Source of the DNA: a virus
Reading direction: 5' to 3' (one strand)
Virus record (IMG/VR): IMGVR_UViG_3300001450_000204
Coordinates: 1 to 27,650 of that record
Length of the DNA stretch: 27,650 nt
In this document: positions 1 through 7,495 of the stretch, in pieces
Numbering within the stretch: the first letter of the stretch is position 1
How the letters are laid out: every line of letters starts with the position of its first letter
Program-made: the position numbers and the translations under genes
The notes under the pieces: generated by a model
What the model was told of the DNA's origin: nothing
The model's input: the letters and a program-made list of their open reading frames with translations, nothing else
Database searches by the model: none

Positions 1-2
1 CC

Positions 3-230
3 CCACCAGTATTAACAGAAGAAGAAAAAATAGCAAAGCACTATGAATCTATGGGTCATTCAGTAGAATTAATTAATAATTTTAGAGCTGGAAACCATCC
101 AAATGACATGGAAGCAGAACAAGTAAACCATGTGATACATCAAAATGTAAGACATCTTGAAATTATGGTTGCTAAAGACTATTGGACAGATGAAGACATG
201 ACGGAAGTAAACGCAGCCATACAAGGATAA
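3..230 (+). CDS. Conserved phage hypothetical protein, 3' part only
   Basis: An open frame enters from the left edge and stops at TAA 228-230, giving 75 residues without a start. The product is acidic and helical, with a His-rich middle (VNHVIHQNVRHLE) and a C-terminal part reading MVAKDYWTDEDMTEVNAAI. It is followed two bases later by the next ATG, so it belongs to the same operon. I recognise the style from marine podoviruses but no function. The true start and length are outside the window. Confidence 0.75.
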   Translation, partial: PPVLTEEEKIAKHYESMGHSVELINNFRAGNHPNDMEAEQVNHVIHQNVRHLEIMVAKDYWTDEDMTEVNAAIQG

Positions 231-232
231 AT

Positions 233-403
233 ATGAAAAGAGCAGATAGAACAAGATTAGCAGATAGACAATTAGTAAAAGAAGCCTTACAAGATTGGCT
301 TGATACTAAGTGGGTAGAAGTAGGTAAATGGTCTGTTAGAGGAATGTTTGCTCTTGCTTTTGTAGTAGCTGTTTATACTATGACAGGATTTAAATTACCT
401 TGA
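233..403 (+). CDS. Small single-pass membrane protein
   Basis: 56 aa, ATG at 233, TGA at 401-403. A charged amphipathic N-terminal half (MKRADRTRLADRQLVKEALQ) is followed by a membrane segment at about residues 37-50 (RGMFALAFVVAVYTM) and a very short tail. It resembles the small one-TM proteins found just before holin-like genes in marine phages, possibly the DUF6127 type (weak resemblance, from memory). Its stop overlaps the TTG start of the next gene, implying coupled translation. A role in lysis or membrane association is inference from position. Confidence 0.7.
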   Translation: MKRADRTRLADRQLVKEALQDWLDTKWVEVGKWSVRGMFALAFVVAVYTMTGFKLP

Positions 404-825
404 TAAATTTATTAACTCATTTAATACCTATATCTCTTGGCTTTTTTGCTAAGTTATCTGCTATTAAATCTAAGCAGTCGCATGATGAACAGAAGATACT
501 TCTTAATGCGTTTGTTGCTAAGTCTAAATCTATAAGTAGTGCAAGAGAGTTTGCTAGTAAAGAGAATAGAGGAGCTCAATGGAATAGAAGATTTCTTATA
601 GTAGTTATTCTTTCTTTAGTAGCTATATATCCATTAGCAGGATTATTAGGAATAGAAACAGTTATACCAGTTGAGTATCAAGGATTTAGTTTACTAGGGT
701 TAATAGAATTTGGTGGAGGAACTAGATTCCAAGAAGTAGTAGGATTATATAAGTTTGATGAAATATTTCAATGGGCTACTATCATAATAGAATTTTATTT
801 TGGTGGTCAGTTAGCTAAATCATGA
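400..825 (+). CDS. Holin-like membrane protein
   Basis: 141 aa, starting with TTG at 400 in a TTGA overlap with the previous stop. Hydrophobic segments lie at about residues 3-20 (LLTHLIPISLGFFAKL), 66-84 (FLIVVILSLVAIYPLAGLL) and 122-137 (EIFQWATIIIEFYFGG), separated by a charged stretch (KSKQSHDEQK). Three membrane segments with charged linkers fit three-TM phage or gene-transfer-agent holins. In this role it would open the inner membrane for lysis. The assignment rests on topology and small-gene context, not on a diagnostic motif; no endolysin is visible nearby. Confidence 0.5.
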   Translation: MINLLTHLIPISLGFFAKLSAIKSKQSHDEQKILLNAFVAKSKSISSAREFASKENRGAQWNRRFLIVVILSLVAIYPLAGLLGIETVIPVEYQGFSLLGLIEFGGGTRFQEVVGLYKFDEIFQWATIIIEFYFGGQLAKS

Positions 826-923
826 AAACAAAAATAATAGGTGCTTTAGTATTTATAACAATAATGCCAGTAACACCTTTTGTATTATTATTAGCATCTG
901 TTTTTGTAGGGAGTAATATATAA
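822..923 (+). CDS. Tiny membrane peptide
   Basis: 33 aa from ATG 822 (ATGA overlap with the holin-like gene) to TAA 921-923, which itself overlaps the next ATG (TAATG). After MKTK the sequence is almost wholly hydrophobic (about residues 5-30), so it is a single membrane helix or a signal-like peptide. Tight overlap on both sides supports it as a real gene. It could assist the holin-like protein; that is inference. Confidence 0.55.
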   Translation: MKTKIIGALVFITIMPVTPFVLLLASVFVGSNI

Positions 924-1189
924 TGCCTTTTATGACAAATGGAAAAAGAGATTATAAAAAAGAACTTGAGTGGGAAAAGAAAAAGAAAAAGAAAAGAGTT
1001 AAACAACGGGCTTCTCGTAATGCTGCACGAACTAAGCTTAAACTTAAAAAAGGTGATAAACGCCACGCAGCACACAAGAATGATAATGCAATGGATAATA
1101 GAAAAAGTAACTTAAAGATAGCGTCAGCTAAAGCTAATTTAAAAAAAGAAGCTAATAAGAAAAAAAATAAAAAAAGGAGAACTACATGA
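923..1189 (+). CDS. Lysine-rich protein with degenerate HNH-like segment
   Basis: 88 aa, highly basic, with a run of six lysines near residue 22. The segment HAAHKNDNAMDNRKSNLKI (about residues 48-66) follows the pattern of phage HNH proteins, where a usual form is DHKNGNxxDNRxxNL. The Asp before the second His is replaced by Ala, and no flanking Cys pairs are present. So it may be an HNH-derived DNA-binding protein that has lost or changed catalysis. Start overlaps the previous stop (TAATG); its TGA overlaps the next ATG. Alternative: a basic virion or DNA-condensing protein. Confidence 0.65.
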   Translation: MPFMTNGKRDYKKELEWEKKKKKKRVKQRASRNAARTKLKLKKGDKRHAAHKNDNAMDNRKSNLKIASAKANLKKEANKKKNKKRRTT

Positions 1190-1350
1190 AATTACCACAT
1201 ATGATGTATAGTAAAGCAGGTAAAGGAGTAAATGTAACTACTATGAAAAAACATCGTGAGTTAAAAGAAAGAGGGTACAGTCATACTAAACCTAAAAGTA
1301 AATCTAAAGTTAAAAAAGTAGCTAAAAAAAGTATGAGCATGGGCTATTAG
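1186..1350 (+). CDS. Small basic protein
   Basis: 54 aa, ATG 1186 in an ATGA overlap, TAG 1348-1350. It begins MKLPHMMYSKAGKGVNVTT and ends in a lysine-rich tail with KSMSMGY. No domain recognised. It belongs to a run of five very basic small proteins. The next gene's GTG start uses the last base of this stop codon (TAGTG). Confidence 0.6.
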   Translation: MKLPHMMYSKAGKGVNVTTMKKHRELKERGYSHTKPKSKSKVKKVAKKSMSMGY

Positions 1351-1520
1351 TGAGTACAGTAAATAAAGCAGGTAATTACACTAAGCCTACAATGCGTAAA
1401 AATCTTTTTAATAAGATTAAAGCTGGTGGTAAAGGAGGTAAACCTGGACAATGGTCAGCTCGTAAAGCTCAGATGTTAGCTAAGCAATATAAAGCAAAAG
1501 GTGGAGGCTATCGTGGCTAA
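1350..1520 (+). CDS. Small basic phage protein (GQWSARKAQ motif)
   Basis: 56 aa, GTG start at 1350 sharing a base with the preceding stop, TAA 1518-1520. The C-terminal half has PGQWSARKAQMLAKQYKAKG, a sequence style I recognise from many phage small proteins that also end in KGGGY. Function is unknown; the charge suggests nucleic acid or virion association. The GGAGG at 1503-1507 inside its 3' end serves as ribosome binding site for the next gene. Confidence 0.65.
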   Translation: MSTVNKAGNYTKPTMRKNLFNKIKAGGKGGKPGQWSARKAQMLAKQYKAKGGGYRG

Positions 1521-1749
1521 AGCTAAATCACAAAAGAGTTTGTCTAAATGGACAAAACAAAAGTGGAGAACTTCTGATGGTAAAAAGAGTAAAGGTAAAA
1601 AAAGATATCTTCCTGATGCAGCTTGGAATGCTTTAACTGAGAAAGAAAAAAAAGCTACTAATGCAGCAAAACGAAAAGGAAATAAAAAAGGTAAGCAACA
1701 CGTAAAACAACCAAAGAAGATAGCTAAAAAAACTAGGAGTTATAGATGA
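1513..1749 (+). CDS. DUF5872-like basic protein
   Basis: 78 aa when started at GTG 1513 (MAKAKSQKSL...). An upstream in-frame GTG at 1501 exists, but GGAGG at 1503-1507 sits five bases before 1513, which favours the shorter form. Motifs SLSKWTKQKWRTSDGKKS, RYLPDAAWNALT and GKQHVKQPKKIAKKTR match my memory of the DUF5872 family of small phage and viral proteins of unknown function. Very Lys-rich. It overlaps the previous gene by 8 bases and the next by 4 (ATGA). Confidence 0.7.
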   Translation: MAKAKSQKSLSKWTKQKWRTSDGKKSKGKKRYLPDAAWNALTEKEKKATNAAKRKGNKKGKQHVKQPKKIAKKTRSYR

Positions 1750-2021
1750 GTGTAGAATATAGAGGTGAAACATTTGCAGGATATAATAAACCTAAAAGGT
1801 CTTCTAAAGGTAAGAAGTCTCATGTAGTTCTTATTAAAGATAATGGTAGAGATAGAATGATTAGGTTTGGTGAAAAGGGAGCTTCTACTGCAGGTAAACC
1901 TAAAGCAGGTGAGTCAGCTAGAATGAAAGCTAAACGAAAATCATTTAAAGCAAGACATGGAAAAAATATAGCTAAAGGAAAGACCAGTGCAGCATACTGG
2001 GCTAATAAAGTAAAATGGTAG
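1746..2021 (+). CDS. DUF6321-like basic protein
   Basis: 91 aa, ATG 1746 overlapping the previous stop. Motifs AGYNKPKRSSKGKKSHVVLI, MIRFGEKGASTAG and FKARHGKNIAKGKTSAAYW match a conserved small phage protein family that I recall as DUF6321. Function unknown. The repeated small aromatic/glycine and basic pattern fits a structural or DNA-associated protein. Placed just before the tail genes and after four similar basic proteins. Confidence 0.7.
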   Translation: MSVEYRGETFAGYNKPKRSSKGKKSHVVLIKDNGRDRMIRFGEKGASTAGKPKAGESARMKAKRKSFKARHGKNIAKGKTSAAYWANKVKW

Positions 2022-2167
2022 ATACAACTAAAGCAATATGCAATGTATGTAAAAAAGATGCTTTCTTTAATAGTTTAGGTAAGTGGTGGTGTGGTGCTTT
2101 AGCAAATGAAGGACAATATAATTTAAAAGGGGTTTGTAGAAATGACTTATCTAGAAATAGTAAATAA
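2015..2167 (+). CDS. Small Cys-containing (zinc-ribbon-like) protein
   Basis: 50 aa, ATG 2015 to TAA 2165-2167, reading through the start region of the following connector gene (26-base overlap). Four cysteines: ICNVC near the N terminus, then WWCG and GVCRND, a spacing compatible with a zinc-binding knuckle. The overlap with both neighbours and the conserved-looking Cys/Trp pattern favour a real gene, but there is no strong ribosome binding site. Function not recognised. Confidence 0.5.
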   Translation: MVDTTKAICNVCKKDAFFNSLGKWWCGALANEGQYNLKGVCRNDLSRNSK

Positions 2168-2786
2168 AGTATTAGTTAGATTAAGAGAAGAAGAAGTCAC
2201 GACTCTTGATGAAAACGACTATTCTAAATTAATTGCAAATCTAGTTAATGTAACTAAACAAGAAGTAGAAAACTCTTGGAATTGGTCTGCATTAAGAAAC
2301 ACTGTTACTGTTAGTGCAGTAGAAGGATTGTTTAACTGGGTATTAGTAGGTTGTGGTACTAGGTTCAGAGTATTAGATGTATACAATGCTACACAGAAAG
2401 GATGGATGTATTCCAGACCTACAGAATGGATGGATAAAAACTTTGCCTTTGTAGATGAAACTGCTACAGGAGCACCAGCATACTATGCTTTTAATGGAGT
2501 AGATTCTAATGGAGATGCTCAAGTAGATGTATATCCAATACCAGATAAAGATTATACATTAAGATTTAATATAGTACAACCACAAGTAGATTTAGTACTT
2601 GCTGCTGATGTTATAACAATACCTCATGAGCCTGTTATAGAAGGTACAATAGCAAGAGCTATTAGTGAGAGAGGGGAAGATGGAGGCATGCAGGACCAAG
2701 AGTTTAGATATAAATCAATGCTGTCAGATTTTATAGCAATAGAAGCTGGTAGACGACCTTTAGAAACTGTTTGGAGTGCTGTATAA
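2142..2786 (+). CDS. Connector / tail tubular protein A-like
   Basis: 214 aa, ATG 2142 with AGGGG upstream at about 2129-2133. The N terminus (TYLEIVNKVLVRLREEEV), the central NSWNWSALRNTVT, and the C-terminal AIEGTI-like region ending IARAISERGEDGG resemble the head-tail connector or tail tubular A proteins of T7-like marine podoviruses (T7 gp11 role). Family members form a ring below the portal in the virion. Followed by another tail gene in a TAATG overlap. The role is by resemblance and position, moderately sure. Confidence 0.65.
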   Translation: MTYLEIVNKVLVRLREEEVTTLDENDYSKLIANLVNVTKQEVENSWNWSALRNTVTVSAVEGLFNWVLVGCGTRFRVLDVYNATQKGWMYSRPTEWMDKNFAFVDETATGAPAYYAFNGVDSNGDAQVDVYPIPDKDYTLRFNIVQPQVDLVLAADVITIPHEPVIEGTIARAISERGEDGGMQDQEFRYKSMLSDFIAIEAGRRPLETVWSAV

Positions 2787-4411
2787 TGGCAGGACCTTTA
2801 GCATCAGTTAGCTTATTAGCTCCTGGATTTTTAGGTTTAAATACTCAAGATGCTAGAGTTGGCATTGACCAAGGTTATGCTAGTAAAGCAAATAATTGTG
2901 TTATAGATAAAGGAGGTAGACTTGCTAGTAGAAAAGGATATGATATGCTTACTACTAACCAAGGTACTTTATCTTCAACTAAATATATAGAAGCTCTATG
3001 GGAACACATAGACCCTGACACAACTAAGTATATACTTTCTGCAGGAGATGGAAAGTTATTTACAGGCACATCAACATTAGTACCACATACAATAAAAGCT
3101 GCAGACCAAACATCAGCAGTTAGTAGAACTTTTACAGGAAATAGATGGCAGTTTCAATCTTTAGCTAAAGGTTCTGGCATAACAGCATTAAATTATGGTA
3201 TAGCTACACAAAGAGGTAATATAGCTTTAGTATGGAGACGTACAAGTGATAGTGCTAGTGGTACTTATATATGGCAAGAGATAGGAACATATGGAACTAA
3301 ACCAAGTGGTGTTACAACCTTTGACCCAGACTGTTGTTTAGCTGCTTATGGTAGAGTATGGACAGCAGGTATTACTGCTAATAAACATACTATATTTTAT
3401 AGTGATTTACTTGACCCTACTGATTTTACTGCAGGTTCTTCAGGTGTATTAGATATAAGTTCAGTAGTAGGTAACAATGATGAGATAGTAGGATTATCTG
3501 CACACAATGGTTTTTTAATTATATTTTGTAAAGATAATATTATAGTTTATCAGAATCCTCAAAATCCAGCTACTATGTCTTTATCAGATGTAGTAAACGG
3601 AGTAGGATGTGTATCTAGAGACTCTATAGCGTCCACTGGTCAAGATTTAATCTTCTTATCGAAGTCAGGTATCAGAAGTTTAATGAGAACAATACAAGAG
3701 AAGTCTATGCCAATGAGAGAATTGTCTTTAAATATTAGAGATGATATAACAGCTTATACAGCAACAGAACCAGAACCTAATGTAATAAAAGCTGGGTATT
3801 CAGAATCAAATGCTTTTTATATAATAATATTTCCAGCTAATAATATTATGGTTATCTTTGATTTAAGGTCTGCTTTAGAAAATGGAGCAGCTAGAACTAC
3901 TACATGGTCTACTACTGATGGTACTGTATATAAAGCATTTTTAGAGACAGCTAGTAGAGATTTTTATTTTGGAATACCTAATGGTATAGGTAATTATACA
4001 GGATACTTAGATAATACAAGTACATATGATATTACTTATAAGTCTACATATTCTGATATAGGCTCTCAAGGTAGTATAGTTAAAAAGTTTTTAAAGAGAG
4101 CAACTTTAATAGTAGATGGAGCAGGAGAACAGGACTTTGTATTTAAGTATGGATATGATTATACATTAAATCCTAGAACTGTTACAATCTCAAGAGACTT
4201 AGGTACAGGTGTATATGCAAAGTATAATACAACAGGTTCATTATATGCTGTAAGTGAGTTTTCTTCTCCAGGAATAGGAATACATAATATTAAAATACCA
4301 CTAGGTGGGCAAGGAGAAACATTTGCTTTTGGTCTAGATGCAACAATAGATGATGAAGCATTAAGTATTCAGAAAATAGATTTATTTTTAAAAACAGGGA
4401 AAACTTCATAA
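2786..4411 (+). CDS. Large tail structural protein (nozzle/stabilisation-like)
   Basis: 541 aa. An in-frame TTG at 2771 would add five residues, but ATG 2786 directly follows the previous stop (TAATG), so I start there. The N-terminal segment APGFLGLNTQDARVG, then NNCVIDKGGRLASRKGYD, is typical of a conserved podovirus tail protein that binds the tail ring. The rest is beta-rich with many Gly, Thr and Ser. It occupies the place of T7 gp12 (tail nozzle); a P22 gp10-like stabilisation protein is an alternative. TAATG overlap with the tail-fibre-like gene. Confidence 0.6.
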   Translation: MAGPLASVSLLAPGFLGLNTQDARVGIDQGYASKANNCVIDKGGRLASRKGYDMLTTNQGTLSSTKYIEALWEHIDPDTTKYILSAGDGKLFTGTSTLVPHTIKAADQTSAVSRTFTGNRWQFQSLAKGSGITALNYGIATQRGNIALVWRRTSDSASGTYIWQEIGTYGTKPSGVTTFDPDCCLAAYGRVWTAGITANKHTIFYSDLLDPTDFTAGSSGVLDISSVVGNNDEIVGLSAHNGFLIIFCKDNIIVYQNPQNPATMSLSDVVNGVGCVSRDSIASTGQDLIFLSKSGIRSLMRTIQEKSMPMRELSLNIRDDITAYTATEPEPNVIKAGYSESNAFYIIIFPANNIMVIFDLRSALENGAARTTTWSTTDGTVYKAFLETASRDFYFGIPNGIGNYTGYLDNTSTYDITYKSTYSDIGSQGSIVKKFLKRATLIVDGAGEQDFVFKYGYDYTLNPRTVTISRDLGTGVYAKYNTTGSLYAVSEFSSPGIGIHNIKIPLGGQGETFAFGLDATIDDEALSIQKIDLFLKTGKTS

Positions 4412-5226
4412 TGAGTAACTATACAAAGACAACGAACTTTTTAGCAAAGGATTCTTTACCTTCTTCAGATACAGCGAAGATTATAAGAGGCTCTGAATTT
4501 GATACTGAGTTTAATAACTTAGTTACTGCTATTGCTTCAAAAGCTAATAAATTAAATGCAGCTCTTACAGGAACGCCTACAGCACCTACAGCAACAGCAG
4601 GAACAAATACTACACAAGTAGCAACTACAGCTTTTGTAAATACTAAGGTAGGTACTTTAGGTACAATGGCAACACAGAATTCTAATGCTGTTAGTATATC
4701 AGGAGGAGCTGTTGTAGGGATTACAGATTTATTACCAGCAGATGGTGGTACTGGTGTTAGTACACTACCTTCTAAGAATGTTCTTATAGGTGAGGGTACT
4801 TCAGCAGTAACAGGAGTTGCTCCAGGAACATCAGGTAATGTATTACAATCAAATGGAAGTGCTTGGACATCTGCAGCAAGTGCTACAGGAATTACAACTA
4901 CAACAGGTTCACTACCTTACTATGGAGCTAGAGGCTTTGGTTGGTTTAATGCTTCTAGTCTTTCAGTAGGTACAGGAAGTAAGAACTTTGGTAGTGTAGC
5001 TAAAATAGCTGCAGGTATATTTAGAGTAACTTTAAGTACTGCAATGCCAGATACTAATTATGTAGTAGTAGCTATGGGAGATGATACAACTAATGCTGCT
5101 TCTAGAGGTAATATGATTACTTCTGTAGGTGCTCAAGCTACAGGTACATTTGATATACATTTAGAAGAAAGACTAGGAGCTTTATCTACAGATGATGTTA
5201 GAGTAAATTGGATTATTTATCAATAG
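4411..5226 (+). CDS. Tail-fibre-like protein
   Basis: 271 aa. The N-terminal part (YTKTTNFLAKDSLPSSDTAK, then GSEFDTEFNNLVTAIASKAN) is the usual virion-attachment segment of marine podovirus tail fibres. Residues about 48-75 carry the Ala/Thr/Pro-rich collagen-like pattern GTPTAPTATAGTNTTQVATTAFV common in phage fibres. The C-terminal half is beta-rich and ends VNWIIYQ, as in receptor-binding knobs. It is short for a fibre, so other adhesin genes may lie elsewhere. Confidence 0.75.
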   Translation: MSNYTKTTNFLAKDSLPSSDTAKIIRGSEFDTEFNNLVTAIASKANKLNAALTGTPTAPTATAGTNTTQVATTAFVNTKVGTLGTMATQNSNAVSISGGAVVGITDLLPADGGTGVSTLPSKNVLIGEGTSAVTGVAPGTSGNVLQSNGSAWTSAASATGITTTTGSLPYYGARGFGWFNASSLSVGTGSKNFGSVAKIAAGIFRVTLSTAMPDTNYVVVAMGDDTTNAASRGNMITSVGAQATGTFDIHLEERLGALSTDDVRVNWIIYQ

Positions 5227-5308
5227 TAAAGATAGACAGAGATTTCTTGAAAAGTCTCGAAGTGATTATATTATTGAGGATAATCTAATAGAAAATGAAC
5301 ATGGGTTC

Positions 5309-5515
5309 ATGAGTTGGAAGATAGAAGGTGATAAATTTGTATGTATTAATGTTTACGGAGATGGTAAATATTGGGATGAGTATATGAATGAATTAGCAAA
5401 ACAATTAGATTGTAAAACAATATTAGGTGCAACAACAAGAAAAAGTTGTAAAGCATTTCTGAAGAAGTATAATTATAAATTTGTAGGATATATTTTTGAA
5501 AAAGGAGTAATATAA
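5309..5515 (+). CDS. Small conserved-looking protein, start uncertain
   Basis: 68 aa from ATG 5309 to TAA 5513-5515 (TAATG overlap with the next gene). Sequence has FVCINVYGDGKYWDEYMNEL and KAFLKKYNYKFVGYIFEK, reminiscent of small GNAT-like phage proteins beside tail genes, but far too short for a full acetyltransferase. The frame stays open upstream to 5207 and reads naturally (KDRQRFLEKSRSDYIIEDN), yet contains no ATG, GTG or TTG. Either it uses a rare start such as ATT 5207 or that stretch is a fossil of a longer gene. The 82 bases before 5309 hold nothing else that I can see. Confidence 0.6.
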   Translation: MSWKIEGDKFVCINVYGDGKYWDEYMNELAKQLDCKTILGATTRKSCKAFLKKYNYKFVGYIFEKGVI

Positions 5516-6507
5516 TGGGTACAGTAGCAGCTCAGATTGGTGGAGCAGTAGCATCTAAAGTAATTTCTGATAAAATAGGAGGAGATTCCAAGTCTTCTGG
5601 AGCTGACTATGCCGCTTCTAGGGCAGCATCAGAGTACTCTCCTTGGGAAGTTTCAGGTAATTACTTTGGTACTGCTAACTTTGATAAAGAAAATAAGACA
5701 GCAAGTTATGAACTTTCTCCTGAATTGCAACAGATTAGGGATATGTATTTTGGAAAGGCTTTACAAGGAATAGATGAACAAGATTTAACAGATGCTCAAA
5801 GTATACAAGATTATGGTATGGGTAGATTTACTGAGGCATCTCAAAGAGATATTATGCCAGAGGCTAATAAATATTATGCTGATATGCAAAGTATTATGGC
5901 TCCAAATAGAGCTACTCAACAACAACAATTAGCACAGAATTTATTTGCTAGTGGTCGTATGGGTCAAGCAACAGCAGCATCAGAAGGTGGTGGTTATGTT
6001 AATCCAGAAAGGATGGAATATCTTACATCTATAAATAGACAGAATAGAGAACTAGCTATGGATTCTTATCAACAAGCTCAAGCAAGACGAGATAATGACT
6101 TGAAACAAGGATTAGCTTATCAAGGTCTAGGTATGAATATGGGCATGACTCCTTATTCAAATATTAATACATTATTTGGATATGGTACAGGTGTAGAACA
6201 AGTAGGTCAAGGAGCATTTAATCAAGGATTACAGATAGGTACTAATGCTGTTCCTGGACAAGGCTATGGTGCAGGCTTAGACAGATATGGTAATATGTAT
6301 CAAAATCAAGCTAGAGGTTCTCAAACAGGTATGTTTACTGATTTGCTTAATCAAGGAGTAAAGGGTATAGGTAGTATATTTAGTGGAGGAGGACGCACTC
6401 CTGGATATTCTGGAAACATTATAGGTGGAGGGTTTAGTCCTAGTGGAGGTCCTGCTAATTATTCTAGCTTTGCAAGTGCTCCTTATCCATCATCTTTAGG
6501 AGGTTAA
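5515..6507 (+). CDS. Internal virion protein-like (T7 gp14 position)
   Basis: 330 aa. Starts with a hydrophobic small-residue segment (VAAQIGGAVASKVIS, about 4-18). The middle is Gln- and Met-rich (NRATQQQQLAQNLFASGRMG, about 141-160) and helical, and the C-terminal 60 residues are Gly/Ser-rich and probably flexible. This composition is typical of podovirus internal core or ejection protein A. It is the first of three consecutive large genes in the order of T7 genes 14-15-16. Assignment is by composition and synteny. Confidence 0.6.
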   Translation: MGTVAAQIGGAVASKVISDKIGGDSKSSGADYAASRAASEYSPWEVSGNYFGTANFDKENKTASYELSPELQQIRDMYFGKALQGIDEQDLTDAQSIQDYGMGRFTEASQRDIMPEANKYYADMQSIMAPNRATQQQQLAQNLFASGRMGQATAASEGGGYVNPERMEYLTSINRQNRELAMDSYQQAQARRDNDLKQGLAYQGLGMNMGMTPYSNINTLFGYGTGVEQVGQGAFNQGLQIGTNAVPGQGYGAGLDRYGNMYQNQARGSQTGMFTDLLNQGVKGIGSIFSGGGRTPGYSGNIIGGGFSPSGGPANYSSFASAPYPSSLGG

Positions 6508-6511
6508 TAAA

Positions 6512-7495
6512 ATGGCATCAACAGTAGAAAGTATATTTGGAATTGATTCAGAAACACTTAAACTAAATAAAGAAAAAGCTTTAAGTGACGAGTCTTATAA
6601 ATTAGGAGTACTAAGTAGTGGAAGTAATCCTTGGGCAACTTCAGTAGCAGGACATCATACTTTATTAAGTAGTATAGATGATGCTAGTAAAAGTATTTTT
6701 GGTGGAGTAAATGACCCACAATTAACTAAAAGTAAGAGTATTGAAAGTATTTTTGCTAATGCTACAGGTAAAACTTTTTTAGAAAAAAAGGAATCTATTC
6801 TTGCAGGTATGAAAGAAAAAGGATTTATGAGAGAAGCTTATGCATTAGAAAAAGATATTGAGGCAGAAAAAGCAGTTTTAAATAAACTTCGTTTAGAAAG
6901 GCAAGATAAGTATTTTGACCAACAGAAATCAATACTTGAGCTAAAACAAAAAGATTATAAAGAAGCAAACTCAATGACAAAGAATTTAAAAAATGATTTT
7001 CAAAAAGATTTGGAAAATAATCCAGATATGTTTGTAAACATATTAGATAGTTTAGATAAGAATAATACTGGTGGAGAAAGTTTTTCAGGAAACCCTGGGT
7101 TAGCTCGTAAATTACAAACAGCTACTAAAAAATTAATTTCTGCTGTTGATAAAAATAACATGCCTTTATACAGAAATTATGAAGATGCCATTCGTGATGT
7201 TATTGAACAATTTAAATCTCCAGTTGTAGAAAAAGACGCAGGTACGATGTTTAATCCATTTGATGATGATAAATTTGTAGGAAAAGGTGAATCTAATTTT
7301 AATGATTTAATTCAGTTAGTAATAGCAAATAAAGAAAAAATAGCTAATCAAAATACAAGCTTTAGTCAAGGTATGAAAGAAATAGAGGCAACGGTTAATG
7401 CTTTAGAACCAGGTGAAAAAATGATTAAAGGACAAAAATGGAAACAAGTTAATATAGGTTCTAAAGAAGAAGCTGAATACGAGCTTGTAAAATAA
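6512..7495 (+). CDS. Internal virion protein-like (T7 gp15 position)
   Basis: 327 aa, ATG 6512 with AGGAGG at about 6497-6502. Mostly charged helices and coiled-coil-like stretches (for example EKDIEAEKAVLNKLRLERQD, about residues 113-132). No enzyme motif. T7 gp15 is more than twice as long, so this may be a reduced equivalent or an unrelated core protein. The stop overlaps the next ATG (TAATG). Role in the ejection apparatus is inferred from its place between the 330-aa and 1390-aa genes. Confidence 0.55.
   Translation: MASTVESIFGIDSETLKLNKEKALSDESYKLGVLSSGSNPWATSVAGHHTLLSSIDDASKSIFGGVNDPQLTKSKSIESIFANATGKTFLEKKESILAGMKEKGFMREAYALEKDIEAEKAVLNKLRLERQDKYFDQQKSILELKQKDYKEANSMTKNLKNDFQKDLENNPDMFVNILDSLDKNNTGGESFSGNPGLARKLQTATKKLISAVDKNNMPLYRNYEDAIRDVIEQFKSPVVEKDAGTMFNPFDDDKFVGKGESNFNDLIQLVIANKEKIANQNTSFSQGMKEIEATVNALEPGEKMIKGQKWKQVNIGSKEEAEYELVK

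Noticed and set aside
815-1075. Minus-strand open frame of 86 codons opposite the lysine-rich gene
   Set aside because: It is the Phe/Leu-rich shadow of a Lys-rich plus-strand gene, with no ribosome site and no neighbouring minus-strand genes.
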